This document shows, one piece after another, positions 1 through 11,487 of a DNA stretch of 64,000 nt. The DNA lies in assembly GCA_022606135.1 (NCBI GenBank), contig JABYQN010000005.1:1922001-1986000 (forward strand), in the 5' to 3' direction. Under the pieces are notes generated by a model. It was not told the DNA's origin and did not search any database. It saw nothing but the letters and a program-made list of their open reading frames with translations. The translations under genes were made by a program, and so were the position numbers. Origin of the DNA: Fomes fomentarius (Eukaryota; Basidiomycota; Agaricomycetes; Polyporales; Polyporaceae). How positions within the stretch are numbered: position 1 is the first letter of the stretch; each line of letters starts with the position of its first letter.

Positions 1-1215
1 ATCACATTCTTCAATCAGTCGGCATCTTTGTACACGACATATTACATGACCCAAATTTCCGTGCATCGCCAGTTCATACCCACGTCAAGACGAGCCCGGC
101 CGGCGCTTGCCCTACCGTCGTTGACCATCTGCGCCAATGCTGCGCGTTCGTGTGTGAACGTCCTGCATATGCAGTACCAGCGAACAGGTGCTGCCACGTG
201 CGCACTGAACCCAATGCAACTGTCGCTCTTTACGGCATGCGTCGTTCTGTTGGTCAATTTGTGGGGTGGGAGCCCGTCGGAGAAGGAAGAGCAATCGCTC
301 AGGGAAGGCGTTCAGAGATGTCTGGGCATCCTGAAGGACATGGAGTCAAGGTCGGTGCTTGTTGGTTGAAGTATAGCATTGATCGCCTGCTGAGGACCTT
401 AATTGCAGTAGCCCCACGGCACGCAAAGTCAGGCATGTATCTTCCTCTTCCTGATGCGACAGCTTGGAGCTTAGTAGTGTATGAACAGGGCCACTCTCCA
501 GGCACTTGTGTCGATTCAATGTCCCAAGTTGTCCTCCTCAACATCTCGTTCCTTCGAGCGCGGTCGAGCCAACCTTGGTGATCTGATGACACAGATGCTA
601 GAGAATCTCCGCATCTCCCTGGATGAATCAGGGTGTCCCGAGCCAGTTGATATGAGCGAGATAATGGCCTGCACTTGTCACTACGAAACAAACCTCTCTT
701 CGCCTTCGCCGTTCGTTACTATGCTTGGGGAGCAATCTCGAACAGGGAGGTTATCCTCGATCATCGCACAAGGCGGTGACTTTGGTGTCCCCTTCCCTCG
801 GCCGAATACCCTGTCACAATACCAAGGCGACCCTCTGTCGCCACAACGCAACTCCGAGTCGACTCTTACATCTACTACGGCCACTGCATGCTCCTTCAGT
901 GTACACACCGATATCCCGGCAATCGCTATCTCGAACGCGCTCCCCGTGACTGATGACTTTGCCATAGAATATGACGACATCCTATCCTCTATAGACTTCT
1001 CCGAGATACTCGCTGGCATCACACCGGGGGACTTCTCGACTGCCTTCCCTGTCACCTGCAAACCACCGGACTTCTCGGATTCCAACACAATGGGCATGGG
1101 CGCCGGCATGGACTTCCCCGACTGGTTTCATAACCCCGAGATTGGTTCCGAGGGTGCTACTAACAATCTGTCATGGGCAGAACCCACGGGCTCGATGGCG
1201 GCCCTTTCGGGGTGA
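1..1215 (+). CDS. Zn2Cys6-type fungal transcription factor, 3' part (copy A)
   Basis: This is the C-terminal part of a fungal-specific transcription factor; the gene begins left of the window. The first exon starts inside the Fungal_trans (PF04082) region, with residues such as FFNQSASLYTTYYMTQISVH followed by RQFIP and a stretch NAARSC that match the other regulator in this window (complement 4870-8566) closely. A second block has LLVNLWGG. An intron of about 130 nt starts near 349 and ends at the AG before position 491; the reading then resumes as RATLQALVSIQCP. The remainder is a long acidic, Ser/Thr/Pro-rich tail typical of an activation region, ending at a TGA at 1213-1215. The DNA-binding domain is outside the window, so the Zn2Cys6 label comes from the paralogue. 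Expected to be nuclear; target genes unknown. Confidence 0.75.
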
Positions 1216-1964
1216 GGTCCACAATACATTCAAGTGCACAGATAATGGTCGCTGATTATGATCAACGCTTTCAGGGAAGAGTGGGACGCCTTTCTACGCC
1301 CGACCTCCCCGCCGACGTCGTGCCAGGCTCATGATACGCCCCCACCAATCCGATCCCGACGTCGTCGAGCCGCGCTCATGACACACATCCTGCAGGGTCG
1401 TAGAATTGGGGTTGACAGCTTCTAAGCGGTGTGTGGCAGTTTTCCTATTTATACTGTACTCTACTTCAGTATTCCCTTGTAACGAGGACGGCATTATTCG
1501 CATGACTTATAAGAGTACTTGTAAGTGTGCGCCCGGCGTGGTCTTCTAGCCTGATCCTCCCAAGCGGCATATCCATCCCGTCTTCTGAACGCATCACTCT
1601 CTGCCCAATTAGGTAATTCATCAGCGGTGAAAAGAGTCCGTTTCCACGCTAACAAGAAGTACTAACTGACAACGCACAGGGAAGACTCCTGAGCGAGGAA
1701 GAGTGTAATCGTAAGCTTTGTGCGAGGTAGCAGAACTTCCCGCATGGTCAGATCGACAGCCGCGGAGAGAGATACTGTGACCCGAACATGCGATGCCATG
1801 AGGTCGCGGTGTTCGGCGCCTGGACGCGCCCCGAAGATTAACAAACAAATGCAAGGCCGGTAAGCCTTCCGTGGCGGCCTTTCGCCTCCCACAATCGGTG
1901 ATGGAGACCGTATACATATCATATCTCCTCCGATGCTTCAGAAGCAGCACCCAAGCTTGACAAG
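1216..1964. other. Intergenic region and unresolved 5' end of the SKN1-like gene
   Basis: No recognisable gene was found between the stop of the left regulator and the first supported exon of the SKN1-like gene. Short open frames on both strands look like chance. The 5' exon(s) and promoter of the SKN1-like gene should lie here: an in-frame stop just upstream of 1965 next to a possible AG acceptor suggests at least one earlier coding exon, which I could not place. Confidence 0.4.
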
Positions 1965-4440
1965 CACCTTCCATCCCCCGCCCATCTTTCGTCACGAAAG
2001 TTGCCTCCAGGCGGGCTCCTCTCGCTCCATACCGTCTTTGTGGCGGCTTTGGCACTATGTTTTCGCCCGCCGCCTCCGAGTCGCTCCTTGTTCCTGATTC
2101 GCCCCGCGCATACACTGGCCGGAGGAGTTACGAGTCGACTAGTCCTGTGCGCCCACCCAGGATACAGTGGTCAGCAAGCAGTCATTCCTCAATAGTACTA
2201 GTAAGTCGCTGAGCAATAACGGCCGTGCTCATCTGATCCCATACCTACTACTCAACAGGCCGAAGCTCGTCCCATTAGCTCTGCGTTTGCCTCGTTCTCG
2301 GACAAGGTACTAATGATAGCGATTAAGGGGCAAAATCATAGCTGAACTCTTTTGCTACAGTACGATGCCCCACTAGATCCCCTTCTGTTCGATGGCCCCG
2401 AGGATGATGATGAGCTACACAACCCCGACACGATCAGAGGTCGACGAAAGTCGCGCGGTAGTGGACTGAACTTCTGCTCAGGTCGCGGGTTACTGAACTT
2501 CGGATGCATCTTCATCCTGTTCGCTGGCATTCTCGCTGTCTTGTAGGTGGATGCAGCACCATCTCTGAGCACTGAATACTCATTGACTTCTCTCAGCGCG
2601 GGATATCCTATCGTCACCGCCGTGATGGGCCCCAAGGTCCCTCCAGACGAGAACTTGAGCGTGAATACGGGCGACAGTGGGAATACCAATGTTAGGCCAG
2701 TCATCCCACCCGACATGCCAGGAAATTGGGGGCCTATCGACAAGGATACTCCTGCAGAGGCGAAGACGAAGATCGACTATGTCACGGGCGAAACATGGGA
2801 GCTCGTCTTTAGCGACGAGTTCAACGTCGACGGAAGATATTTCTATCCTGGCGACGATCCCTACTGGGAGGCCGTCGACCTCCACTACTGGGCTACTGGT
2901 GATATGGAGTGGTACGACCCCTCTGCTATCACCACACGTGACGGCGCTCTAGAGATCACCCTGTCGCATGTCCCGAGTCATGGATTGGATTACATGGGTG
3001 GGATGATCTCGACATGGAACAAGTTCTGCTTCACCGGCGGCCTTGTAGAAGTGTCTGTGATGCTGCCAGGAGCCAACAATGTGCAGGGACTGTGGCCAGC
3101 AGTATGGGCGATGGGTAACCTGGGCCGTGCAGGATATGGTGCGACGTTGGACGGGGTGGTGCGTAGCTCAATGTTTGCGAAGATATTGGTTTCCTGACTC
3201 GTCCTCTACGTCAACCAGTGGCCGTATTCATATGACGCTTGCGACGTCGGTACAGTGCTCAATCAGACGTATCTCGGAGAGCCCAAAGCGGCGACCGAGG
3301 GCAACGACATGTACCACGACGGCGCGCTATCGTACCAACCAGGCCAGAGGTTATCCCGCTGCACCTGTCCTGGCGAAGATCACCCTGGTCCGATCGATTC
3401 GCAGACTGGAGAGTTCGTCGGCCGCTCGGCACCGGAGATTGACATGTTCGAGGCACAGGTACGTGTATTGCTTGGTATATCCGACCCGCTCATATAGACG
3501 AGAACGAAATAATAGATCGGAGGATCGCCCGTGCCAGGCAGACATGGGGCGGTATCACAGTCTGCACAATGGGCGGTGCGTTTGCCTCACGTGCTTCCAT
3601 AAGGGACTGGTATGCTGAACTGCCCCCTCCTAGCCATACAATTACAAATATCACTGGAATCAAACCGAGGAAACATTGATTATCGCGGACGAGACCGTCA
3701 GTCAGCTCAACAGCTATGAGGGTGGGATCTACCAGCAGGCGACGTCTGTGGTCTCCGCAACCAGTAAGTTAGAATACGGCTTAACGGTCGTTATGGATGC
3801 TGAGAACTTGGTTCTACAGAACAGACTGCTTATGAATTGAATGGTGGCGAGTTCTCCACATACGGCTTTCAGTACAAGCCTGGCTTCGGTGACGCAGTAT
3901 GCCGCTCTCGCATGTCTCTTTATGACCTTCCTTTTTCATTGCCATCCGCAGTACCTCTCCTGGATCAACGATGGTAAACTCGCGTGGACCATGACGCAGC
4001 CCGGTTTGGGTCCGGACACCATCACAGAGATTAGCGGACGCCCCATCCCGCAAGAACCGCTGGTGAGCATTCCAATCTTCGTACATCGAGCGGTATTAAC
4101 ACGTCGACTACCCCTAGTACTTACTCGCAAATCTGGGCATCTCCAGTGGCTTCACCCATGTGGATACTGACAACCTCATGTTCCCCGCTCACATGCGCAT
4201 CGACTGGATCCGGGTGTACCAAGATCCCAATGCGATTAACATTGGATGTGATCCGCCCGACTTCCCCACGAAGGCGTACATAGACAAGTAAGCTGCTGGT
4301 GTTCTATCGCCCATTCAGCTCCCCCATGACACCTGGCACGCTCTAGACATATAGAGGCATATAACAACCCGAATCTCACGACTTGGGTTGACGACTTCAA
4401 GCAGCCGATGCCCAAGAACAGGTTCCTCAAACAATGTTGA
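1965..4440 (+). CDS. SKN1/KRE6-family beta-glucan synthesis-associated protein (GH16-like)
   Basis: Type II membrane protein of the SKN1/KRE6 family (PF03935, GH16-related), acting in the secretory pathway in beta-1,6-glucan and cell-wall assembly. About eleven exons can be joined: 1965-2200, 2259-2306, 2361-2542, 2597-3158, 3219-3458, 3516-3575, 3634-3763, 3820-3896, 3952-4062, 4118-4287 and 4347-4440, with introns of 50-60 nt. An N-terminal low-complexity cytoplasmic part is followed by one membrane segment (FGCIFILFAGILAV, near 2505-2545), then the lumenal GH16-like domain with ELVFSDEFNVDGR, WPAVWAMGNLGRAGYGAT, the catalytic-site motif EIDMFEAQ (ExDxxE form) and C-terminal MRIDWIRVYQDP. 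A Met at 2057 (MFSPAASES) is possible as start, but the frame continues upstream to 1965 with family-like residues, so an upstream exon is likely. Flanked by two paralogous regulators. Confidence 0.88.
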
Positions 4441-4869
4441 AGTACACCCTGTCTCTTATGTATTGTTATGTATTCGCTCGACACTGTAGCCGAAGGACCT
4501 GAAGTCCATGAGATTGCAGGCTCTCCGTACAACTACTTATCAACGCACTGTATCGAAAGTTACACATTCGTTAATACTAACGCTCGTTCGGACATTGTAG
4601 TAATAACTGACACTACTACTGTAATCGCCACTTGGAGAGAGCAAAGCTGAGCCAGATGGGTAATGCCTAGCCCGAAGCCTCGATTGCGCGATGTCGCGAT
4701 ACATCTGTAGTGGCGAGGTTTGATAACAGAATTGCTCCATAGCTGTCGGAAACTCGGATGGTAGATCGAAAGCTACGTCCATAGGAAAAGGGGAAGGAGT
4801 CGTCCTGAGAAGCCGCAGGCCACACCGCATATGTGCGAGTCGAGCCGTAGTGTATGTACAATCCCCCCG
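4441..4869. other. Convergent intergenic region
   Basis: Shared 3' flank between the SKN1-like gene and the minus-strand regulator. No coding signal or repeat was recognised. Confidence 0.4.
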
Positions 4870-7800
4870 CTAAGATCCGGTAGGTGGAGGTTCTGGAAAA
4901 AGTTGGGCGTTCGTCCCAGACACGCTGTTCAGATACTCTCCCCAATCGGCCCACCTGAAGCCCAGGCAGTCAGACAGTCGATCAAGTCAAGAGGTGCTCA
5001 AGACGACTTACCCAAGTGACGTAGGGACGGTGGACCACATCTCCATCATGTTATCCGCGAATGCAAGGTTCTCCGCAGAAATGTCCACATCCTGCATCAT
5101 GAACCCATTCGACCCCGAACATTCTACCTGTGCATTCGGCGATACAGCGTTCTGCGGTTGCTGCGCATGTGCGCTCGTTGCGGGACCACCATTCGCCAGC
5201 GCTGATAGTAGTTCACTATCCTCCGTTAAGTGCATCGGGAAGTCGAACGGTAGGGTGCCAGCGCTGCCGGGTGCCGCGTCTATATTCACTTGCTCCTCCA
5301 GTGGCACGCCTTGCGGTATGCCTTGCGGTATCGAAGTACCCAGTCGATCCGTGAACAGTTCCAGGAAAGCCGGTGCTGCAGCGTCGGTCTGCGGCGTTTG
5401 CTGGAATGGCGTGCTGAAGCCGTGGTGGAATGGTAACCTCCCCAACTCTTCGGTATGCAACGGCAGAGTGAACGACGTGTCCATGAAATCTCCTGTTTGA
5501 CCCACAACTCCCTGCTGAGGACCGGGCGGCACCGTACCCACAGAGTTTGGTGGGTACAACGGCGAGAGGCTGCTGGGTGGTGCCGATCTCTGGTCAGTAC
5601 TTGACGAGGGTGATTGTCCTGCGTTTATGTGGGCCGCATCTCTGGCGAACATCGCGGAGATGATAGTGCCTACATCCGCCGTCCCAGCATTGGTAAAGGC
5701 GGACTGTCCTGGCCCTGGGAACTCTCCTATCGACATGAGCCCATTGAGAACATCATGGAGCCTCCGCGCCGAGCATGTGCTAAGAGAGAGTGGCTTGCCG
5801 TGAATGACTTGACTTGTAACGCAATAACCAAGTGAATGACTGACTGCTTCTCGAGCTTCTCGAGTATAGTAAAGCACTTGTGGACATCGTTCATGGTACC
5901 CTGGTTGGTGAGGCCAGAGCGTTTTCCGCCCCACATGTTGAGCAGCAGTACCAAGCCTGCGGTGAAGAGCGGTCCCTATGTGTAGATCAGGTCAGACCGA
6001 CTAGGATCAGAGCAGCGCTAGGCGACGTACACGATTGAGCAGCAGTGGAGTTCCAGTCCGCTGGGATTGAATGTCGAGGACATGAGTGCAGGAGCGTGCC
6101 GCGTTTGTGCAGATCGTCCAGGATGGGAGTGCTATGCGAGGAGTCTTGCGCGGCGAGGGGATGAACGGGCGGTGAATGCAAATCTGTAGCATGTAATAGT
6201 TCGCATACAGGGTCGCGGACATGTCCATCCATAGAGAATCCTTCCGGTCCGGATCCCAGCGCACTGGTCCTATGTCAGGATGGTCTGGGCAGACAGATCA
6301 AAGTTATTGACGCACGGTGCTCAGGAACGGTATCTATCCACTTGTTCATCGCGGAGTCGAGTTCTGCCACGATGCGCTGTTCCCATTCGGGTCCAAAATA
6401 GCCAAGTGTGAGCTTTGATTTGTTGATCGAGTACTGGATAGAGGGTCAGAATCCGTGACGTGGGTCACTCGGAAGAAATACACACGATGGTCCGTAGTGC
6501 AAAGTCAAGGATCTTGAGCAATCGGATATAGCAATTGGCGAAAGTAATTTTGGACGGCCTCCCTTCGGGTTGCTTGAACGCCAGTTCAGGATTCTCCTCA
6601 TTAATCCAGTACTCGTCATCGACCTCTGTCAACAGGTCGACGTCGAAGCTAGTCTTCAAAGTCAGCGAGCGTACTCTACGGTTGCAGTGAAGGGTAAACC
6701 CACTCCTCGTCGTGTATGGCACAAGGTCGCCCGAGAGAGAAGCTTGAAAGCCGATCCAAGGTCACGAGCGCCCTTCGCGTGCTGTATGTCAGTAGTCGTG
6801 CTACTTTACGAGTTATGATGTTATTGGCTTTACCAAAAGGCACGTTTCATCAATTCCCCTTCCGCGGTGGGGGTAGCACTGTACATCTTCTTACGATGTA
6901 TCCCGACGTCTTGCGCCATGCGAAGGCCGAGACCTATGATAGTCCAACTCCCTTGGGGAGATTTTGTGCCGCTCAGATAACCGGCCAGGAGCTATGTGCC
7001 GAGAATAAATAAGATATCGCACTTCGTCCTGGCCATCAAGGATCGACGTACCACACAGGCCTGCAGGTTCTCTACTTGAGGACGTTCCAGGATATTCCAT
7101 CGAGCGGGCTCTGCCTGCTCGAACCACTGCCATCCGGGGACTTGGACGGAGCCACCCACGGTGAGCCGCGAATCTCTGACCCAGCGGCTTCCGTGCGCGC
7201 AGACAAGTAGGGCGACTGCGCCGAAAGCGCGGTCGTGCAGATGCAGGCCATCCTTGAGACTCTGCTCGAACGTAGGCCGATGCAGAAGGGGTATGTACGG
7301 ATTGACATGTGTGAAGTACGCGTCAATCAACCTGTCCATGAACTCAGGAGGGGGCCAGTCGTGATAAGGAGTTTCATCCTTGTTGAGGGCATCGTGCAGC
7401 GAACGGCGTTGCCACTCCGCACGTACGTCACGCGCCGACTGAGGATTTCGACCATCCCCAAGCGATGGGTCTGCACTTCTTGAACGTACGATTCCGGCGT
7501 ACTTGTCTTTCATAGTGATGACCGTCTGAACGAACATCAGGTTACTTGACTTGCCGTGATAGCGAATTAGATTGGCTGGAACCGTGAGACGCCCCATGCT
7601 TTCAAGGATCTTGTTACGAGCTTCTCGCTCGTCGTCGCTCGGGTCTAGTTCACCTGAGTCAATCGTCGGTGAGTCTGGTGGAGGGGGTGGTAGCACAGAA
7701 GAGCCCTGGGGCGAAGAGGAAAGAGTCGAGGTGGATGTCATGTTCTCTGATGGTTGGTGCGCTTGATTTTGATCGAAGAAGCCATCGAAATTTTGCGTCA

Positions 7801-8566
7801 TTTGGATGTCGGGGTGTAACTGCGAGGAAAACAAGATGCAACGTTTGTCATCATTGTCGCGCCCATATATTCGAGCATTCTCCGGGTAGCCCATATGCTA
7901 GCCAAGCACTTTATGCGACCGAGTCAAGGGGAGGCAGCATTGCGAATGTCCGGCAACTCCCCGAATGAACGCATAATATAAGACGGAGACCATGATAGGG
8001 GACGTGGTTCATTGAAAGGTAGGGACAGAAATCTGATCTCGTCGACAGATAGAAGGAGTGTGTACTCACTTGCGTGATCAACTTCTCCATGTTCTGTACG
8101 CGATTCTCCAACATCTGCACATAGCTACGTGACAACTTCGTCAGAAATTGTCAACTTCCTGCACGATTCTTCTGACCTTCTGTTAGGTGGACGAGTCTGT
8201 ACATGAATGAGCAGTCTCCGAGCAAGTAAGGTTGCGGAGAACGCACGTTAATGGGTGCATATGTGCAATCTATGCCCTGCCCAATGCATCTGGAGCAGCG
8301 GTGGTCGGACATTTCCGCCCCATCGCCTGCATAGGAGGTAGGAACATTGATATTCGGACTTCACGGAGGCGTGAATACAATTGTCAACCTACATCGTACT
8401 GGCGTACAACCACATGCATCAACGTTTACCCCAGATGGCACACGGATACACACTTACTCTTTTTCCGTCTACAGTAATCGCATGCCCTCTGTTTCTTCTT
8501 TGAATTTGCCTGTGCAGACAGAACCGACGCCGACGTTTTTTCGACTTCTTCAGGTGAGGACTCCAT
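4870..8566 (-). CDS. Zn2Cys6 fungal transcription factor with Fungal_trans domain (copy B)
   Basis: Complete nuclear regulator. The start ATG at 8566-8564 opens MESSPEEVEKTSAS. Exon 1 (8566-8452) ends inside the zinc cluster; joined with exon 2 (from 8326) it gives CDYCRRKKSKC then DHRCSRCIGQGIDC, i.e. Cx2Cx6Cx9Cx2Cx6C. A short exon supplies the linker and another the coiled-coil YVQMLENRVQNMEKLITQ that normally mediates dimerisation. The Fungal_trans domain follows (DAYFTHVNPYIPLLHRPTF, CAHGSRWVRD, DDEYWINEENPE, GYFGPEWEQRIVAELDSAM, FIPSPRK, NAARSC, LLLNMWGG). A Pro/Ser-rich tail runs to the last exon, joined over an intron beginning at about 5010; the end reads GWADWGEYLNSVSG and the stop is at 4870-4872. 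At least ten introns of 50-75 nt. Looks like the XlnR-type group of basidiomycete regulators, but target genes cannot be read from the sequence. Paralogous to the partial gene at 1-1215. Confidence 0.85.
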
Positions 8567-9450
8567 CAAGTTGCAGAATTACAAAGGCGCCGAAGTTGAA
8601 TTGAAGATTGGAGACTCAGATCAGCAGCGTTGGGAAGGGGTGGCCGCTGAGCAGAATGTGGGACGGGTGTGGGAGCAAGGTGGAGTGTAGTAGTATGTCA
8701 TCGTCGGCGATGCGAGAGGACGACTAATATCGGCATCAGGCTGTGCTCAATAATGCCCTCCGATTATATCGGGATCGGCAATGCGTACCTGCTCTCTTTT
8801 TAGTGCAGCTCAACGTGCGCAACTTGATCTGGATGTCATCAATTTGCGGCGCGTTACTTATGGTCATTAAGTATTACATGGTCGACGGACACCTTCCTCG
8901 CACTGGCAGACTTAGACCACATTGCCCTTGAAAGTCACTGAACGACATGTATGCTGATGGTCGCTCTGATGGAGTCCATGGCTTGCATCCAGGAGCCGCA
9001 GCTCTGCCAAATGGAGTGGACTCCAGTGAGATCCGAGCCTGGCGATAATAGTCCAGAATAGGTAAGTACCGCCCAATGCATCACGAGACCACTCGAGTTT
9101 AGGGCCGGTGCATCTTCCGGTTTGGAGACTGAGACGCCCGTAGAAAGTTATCGTCCACAGATCGTTCAGCAAGCTCGACACTCGACACCTCCTCAAGACG
9201 TGAGTATATTCGATTTTGCTAGCACTGGCTTGCCAGAACGTACCAGGCGGGGTGTATCCATCACTGGTCGAAATCGGGAGGCGGAGGGAAGTCGGGTTCG
9301 AGCTGGATTGGTCTCGTAGTGAACGGATGAGCCAGCTCCGATCCCACTCGACCCAATTTCCTGCCCCGGACTGCAGTTCTAGTGTCGCGATGACGTTCAA
9401 CCACTAATCTCCCTCTCTTCTGCTCATAGTCACTCCTCAGCAACAACACT
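8567..9450. other. Divergent promoter region of the regulator and RPS2
   Basis: Contains the 5' flanks of the minus-strand regulator and of RPS2. A pyrimidine-rich stretch near 9404-9450 with a possible leader intron acceptor (TCATAG at 9424-9429) precedes the RPS2 start, as is common for fungal ribosomal protein genes. No other gene recognised. Confidence 0.4.
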
Positions 9451-9649
9451 ATGGCTGATTCTGGACGCGGACGCGGCGGTTTCGGGCGTGGGCGCGGTGA
9501 CCGTGGACGGGGCCGTCGCGGTCCTCGCCGTGGCGGTCGCAGGGACGAGGAGAAGGAGTGGTGAGTCCCTGATCATCCGCGAAGCCTGTATCGCACCTTC
9601 CAATGCGCGGTCGTCCGCTAGGGTCCCCGTCACCAAGCTCGGTCGTCTC

Positions 9650-9690
<41 letters not shown>

Positions 9691-9751
9691 TTTCTCGCTT
9701 CCCGTCAAGGAGTACCAGATCATCGATTTCTTCCTCCCCAAGCTCAAAGAT

Positions 9752-9783
<32 letters not shown>

Positions 9784-10347
9784 GACCCGTGCCGGTCAGC
9801 GCACGCGCTTCAAGGCGTTCGTTGCGATCGGCGACTTCGACGGCCACGTCGGTCTCGGTGTTAAGTGCGCGAAGGAAGTCGCGACTGCCATCCGTGGCGC
9901 CATCATCCTCGCTAAGCTCTCCGTCATTCCTGTCCGTAGGGGTTACTGGGGTGCCAACCTTGGTGAGCCCCACACTGTGCCCTCGAAGGTCTCTGGAAAG
10001 GTCGGTTCCGTCATGTGCCGTCTCATCCCCGCTCCCCGAGGTACCGGTCTCGTTGCGGCACCGGCGTCGAAGCGTTTGCTCCAGCTTGCGGGTGTCGAGG
10101 ATTGCTACACGCAATCCAAGGGTTCAACGGCGACGATGGGTAACTTCTTGAAGGCTACCTTCGCAGCCGTAAGTGATGTCCCAATGCGTCACTTGTATGC
10201 AGAATCACTAACGAGATGCGATCTCAGATCACGAAAACATACGCATTCCTCACGCCCGACCTCTGGCGTGAGATTCCTCTCTCCAAGTTCCCCTACGACG
10301 AGCACAGTGCACACCTACAGCTCGCGCAGGGTAAGAAGGCGTACTAG
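9451..10347 (+). CDS. RPS2: 40S ribosomal protein S2 (uS5)
   Basis: Small-subunit ribosomal protein uS5, needed for 40S maturation and decoding accuracy. Three exons: 9451-9560, 9622-10168 and 10228-10347, giving 258 residues, the usual size. The N-terminus is the typical Gly/Arg repeat ([20 protein letters not shown]) likely to be arginine-methylated, followed by [16 protein letters not shown]. The S5 double-stranded RNA-binding fold is shown by [20 protein letters not shown] and the C-terminal S5 domain by [16 protein letters not shown] and [17 protein letters not shown]. The stop is TAG at 10345-10347 after [16 protein letters not shown] in the last codons looks like a donor but the reading frame stays open to the natural end, so it is not used. 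The CT-rich leader fits a strongly expressed housekeeping gene. Confidence 0.97.
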
Positions 10348-11487
10348 ACGCTGTACCCGTCCAGCAGAGGCTTGGGAGGGTAGAATGGTGTTCTGATTGT
10401 ATTCCTGCTGTGTTACTATACGCTTTTCGCCCACCTTCAAAACACTATCTGGGGATGTCCTCACCTCCGCCATGCGTTATGCGTATGACTCCACCTCTAT
10501 GACCGTTACTGTGAGTGTTGCTAGTCGTGTCCTAAGCGTCCCTTGCGGTGCTTTGACGTCGTCAGTTCTCGGATTTGATTGAAGGAATGGAGGTGCATGC
10601 CTTCACGCATACGAGCTCTACTAATCGAACACGATATTTGATCAGAGAAGACATCAAAGAAAGTTCACAAGTGTATTATATGGCGATCTTATGGCTATTA
10701 CTCCTTTTTATCAGGGGACTTGTGTGTTCGAGGAACTGATGCTCGCGCGACTACCAACAAGCTGGAGTTGTCCGGCGGACATCATGGATGCCAGTGTCGT
10801 CGTCCTCATGGCTTTGTGTAGTGCTACTCTGCTAGGAATCTCCGTCTGCATCATCGGTCTCGATAGAGTCAGCGAAAACAATTGAGTGTAGTGATGTGCC
10901 GGCCCTCTCTACTGGTCGGCTTTGGTCGAGAGTCGATGGTGTTCTGTGTGTAGCCCACGACCACATGCCTTTAGTCCCGTACCAGCTGGTCCGTCGATCG
11001 AGGTTCCGGAGCAGACGGAATAGTTGCATGAGGTTCGGACAGGAGAAGAGCTTGGGGATGTGCCAATTATAGGGGTTTGGTGGCTGGGCGGCGCAGGACG
11101 CCAGAGGATAATAATGGTGCAGATGTCGCCGCCGGACGCATTCGGCGGAGAAGCAGCGTGGTGGACCGCCTATAACACAGTGCGGCAGTGGAGCATTGCC
11201 TCTCTTTTGTGTTGCAATAGTCCGCGGCACGATCAGTCCGCTAGTGGCCCTCAGGCTGAACATTAAGCTTGAAGTCGTGCGCAACGAAAGTCCCGCACCA
11301 TCACTATTATCTCCGCTCTCGTAGCATTGAATCCTTTGCACCACTTCCACGAATACACAGCACTGTCAAGCCCGAATACCACTTACCATATAGCAAGGCG
11401 CATTCACTCATCCGGGTCCAGACTACTTCTGGATATCCCGAAAGTCCGTCTGTGACCGTCTTTGACATCACGTACTAATTGCTTCCT
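10348..11487. other. Convergent intergenic region without recognised gene
   Basis: Between the 3' ends of RPS2 and the P450. An open frame of 172 codons on the minus strand (10832-11350) has no recognisable domain and unconvincing composition, so it is not called. No repeats of note. Confidence 0.35.

Noticed and set aside
1662..1922. Minus-strand ORF ending CVVS, a CaaX-like end as in mating pheromone precursors
   Set aside because: Too long, no conserved pheromone features, overlaps the 5' region of the SKN1-like gene and no receptor gene is nearby.
10341..10347. Possible donor site GGTAAG near the end of RPS2
   Set aside because: The frame reads on to the natural uS5 C-terminus and stop within ten bases, so no further exon is needed.
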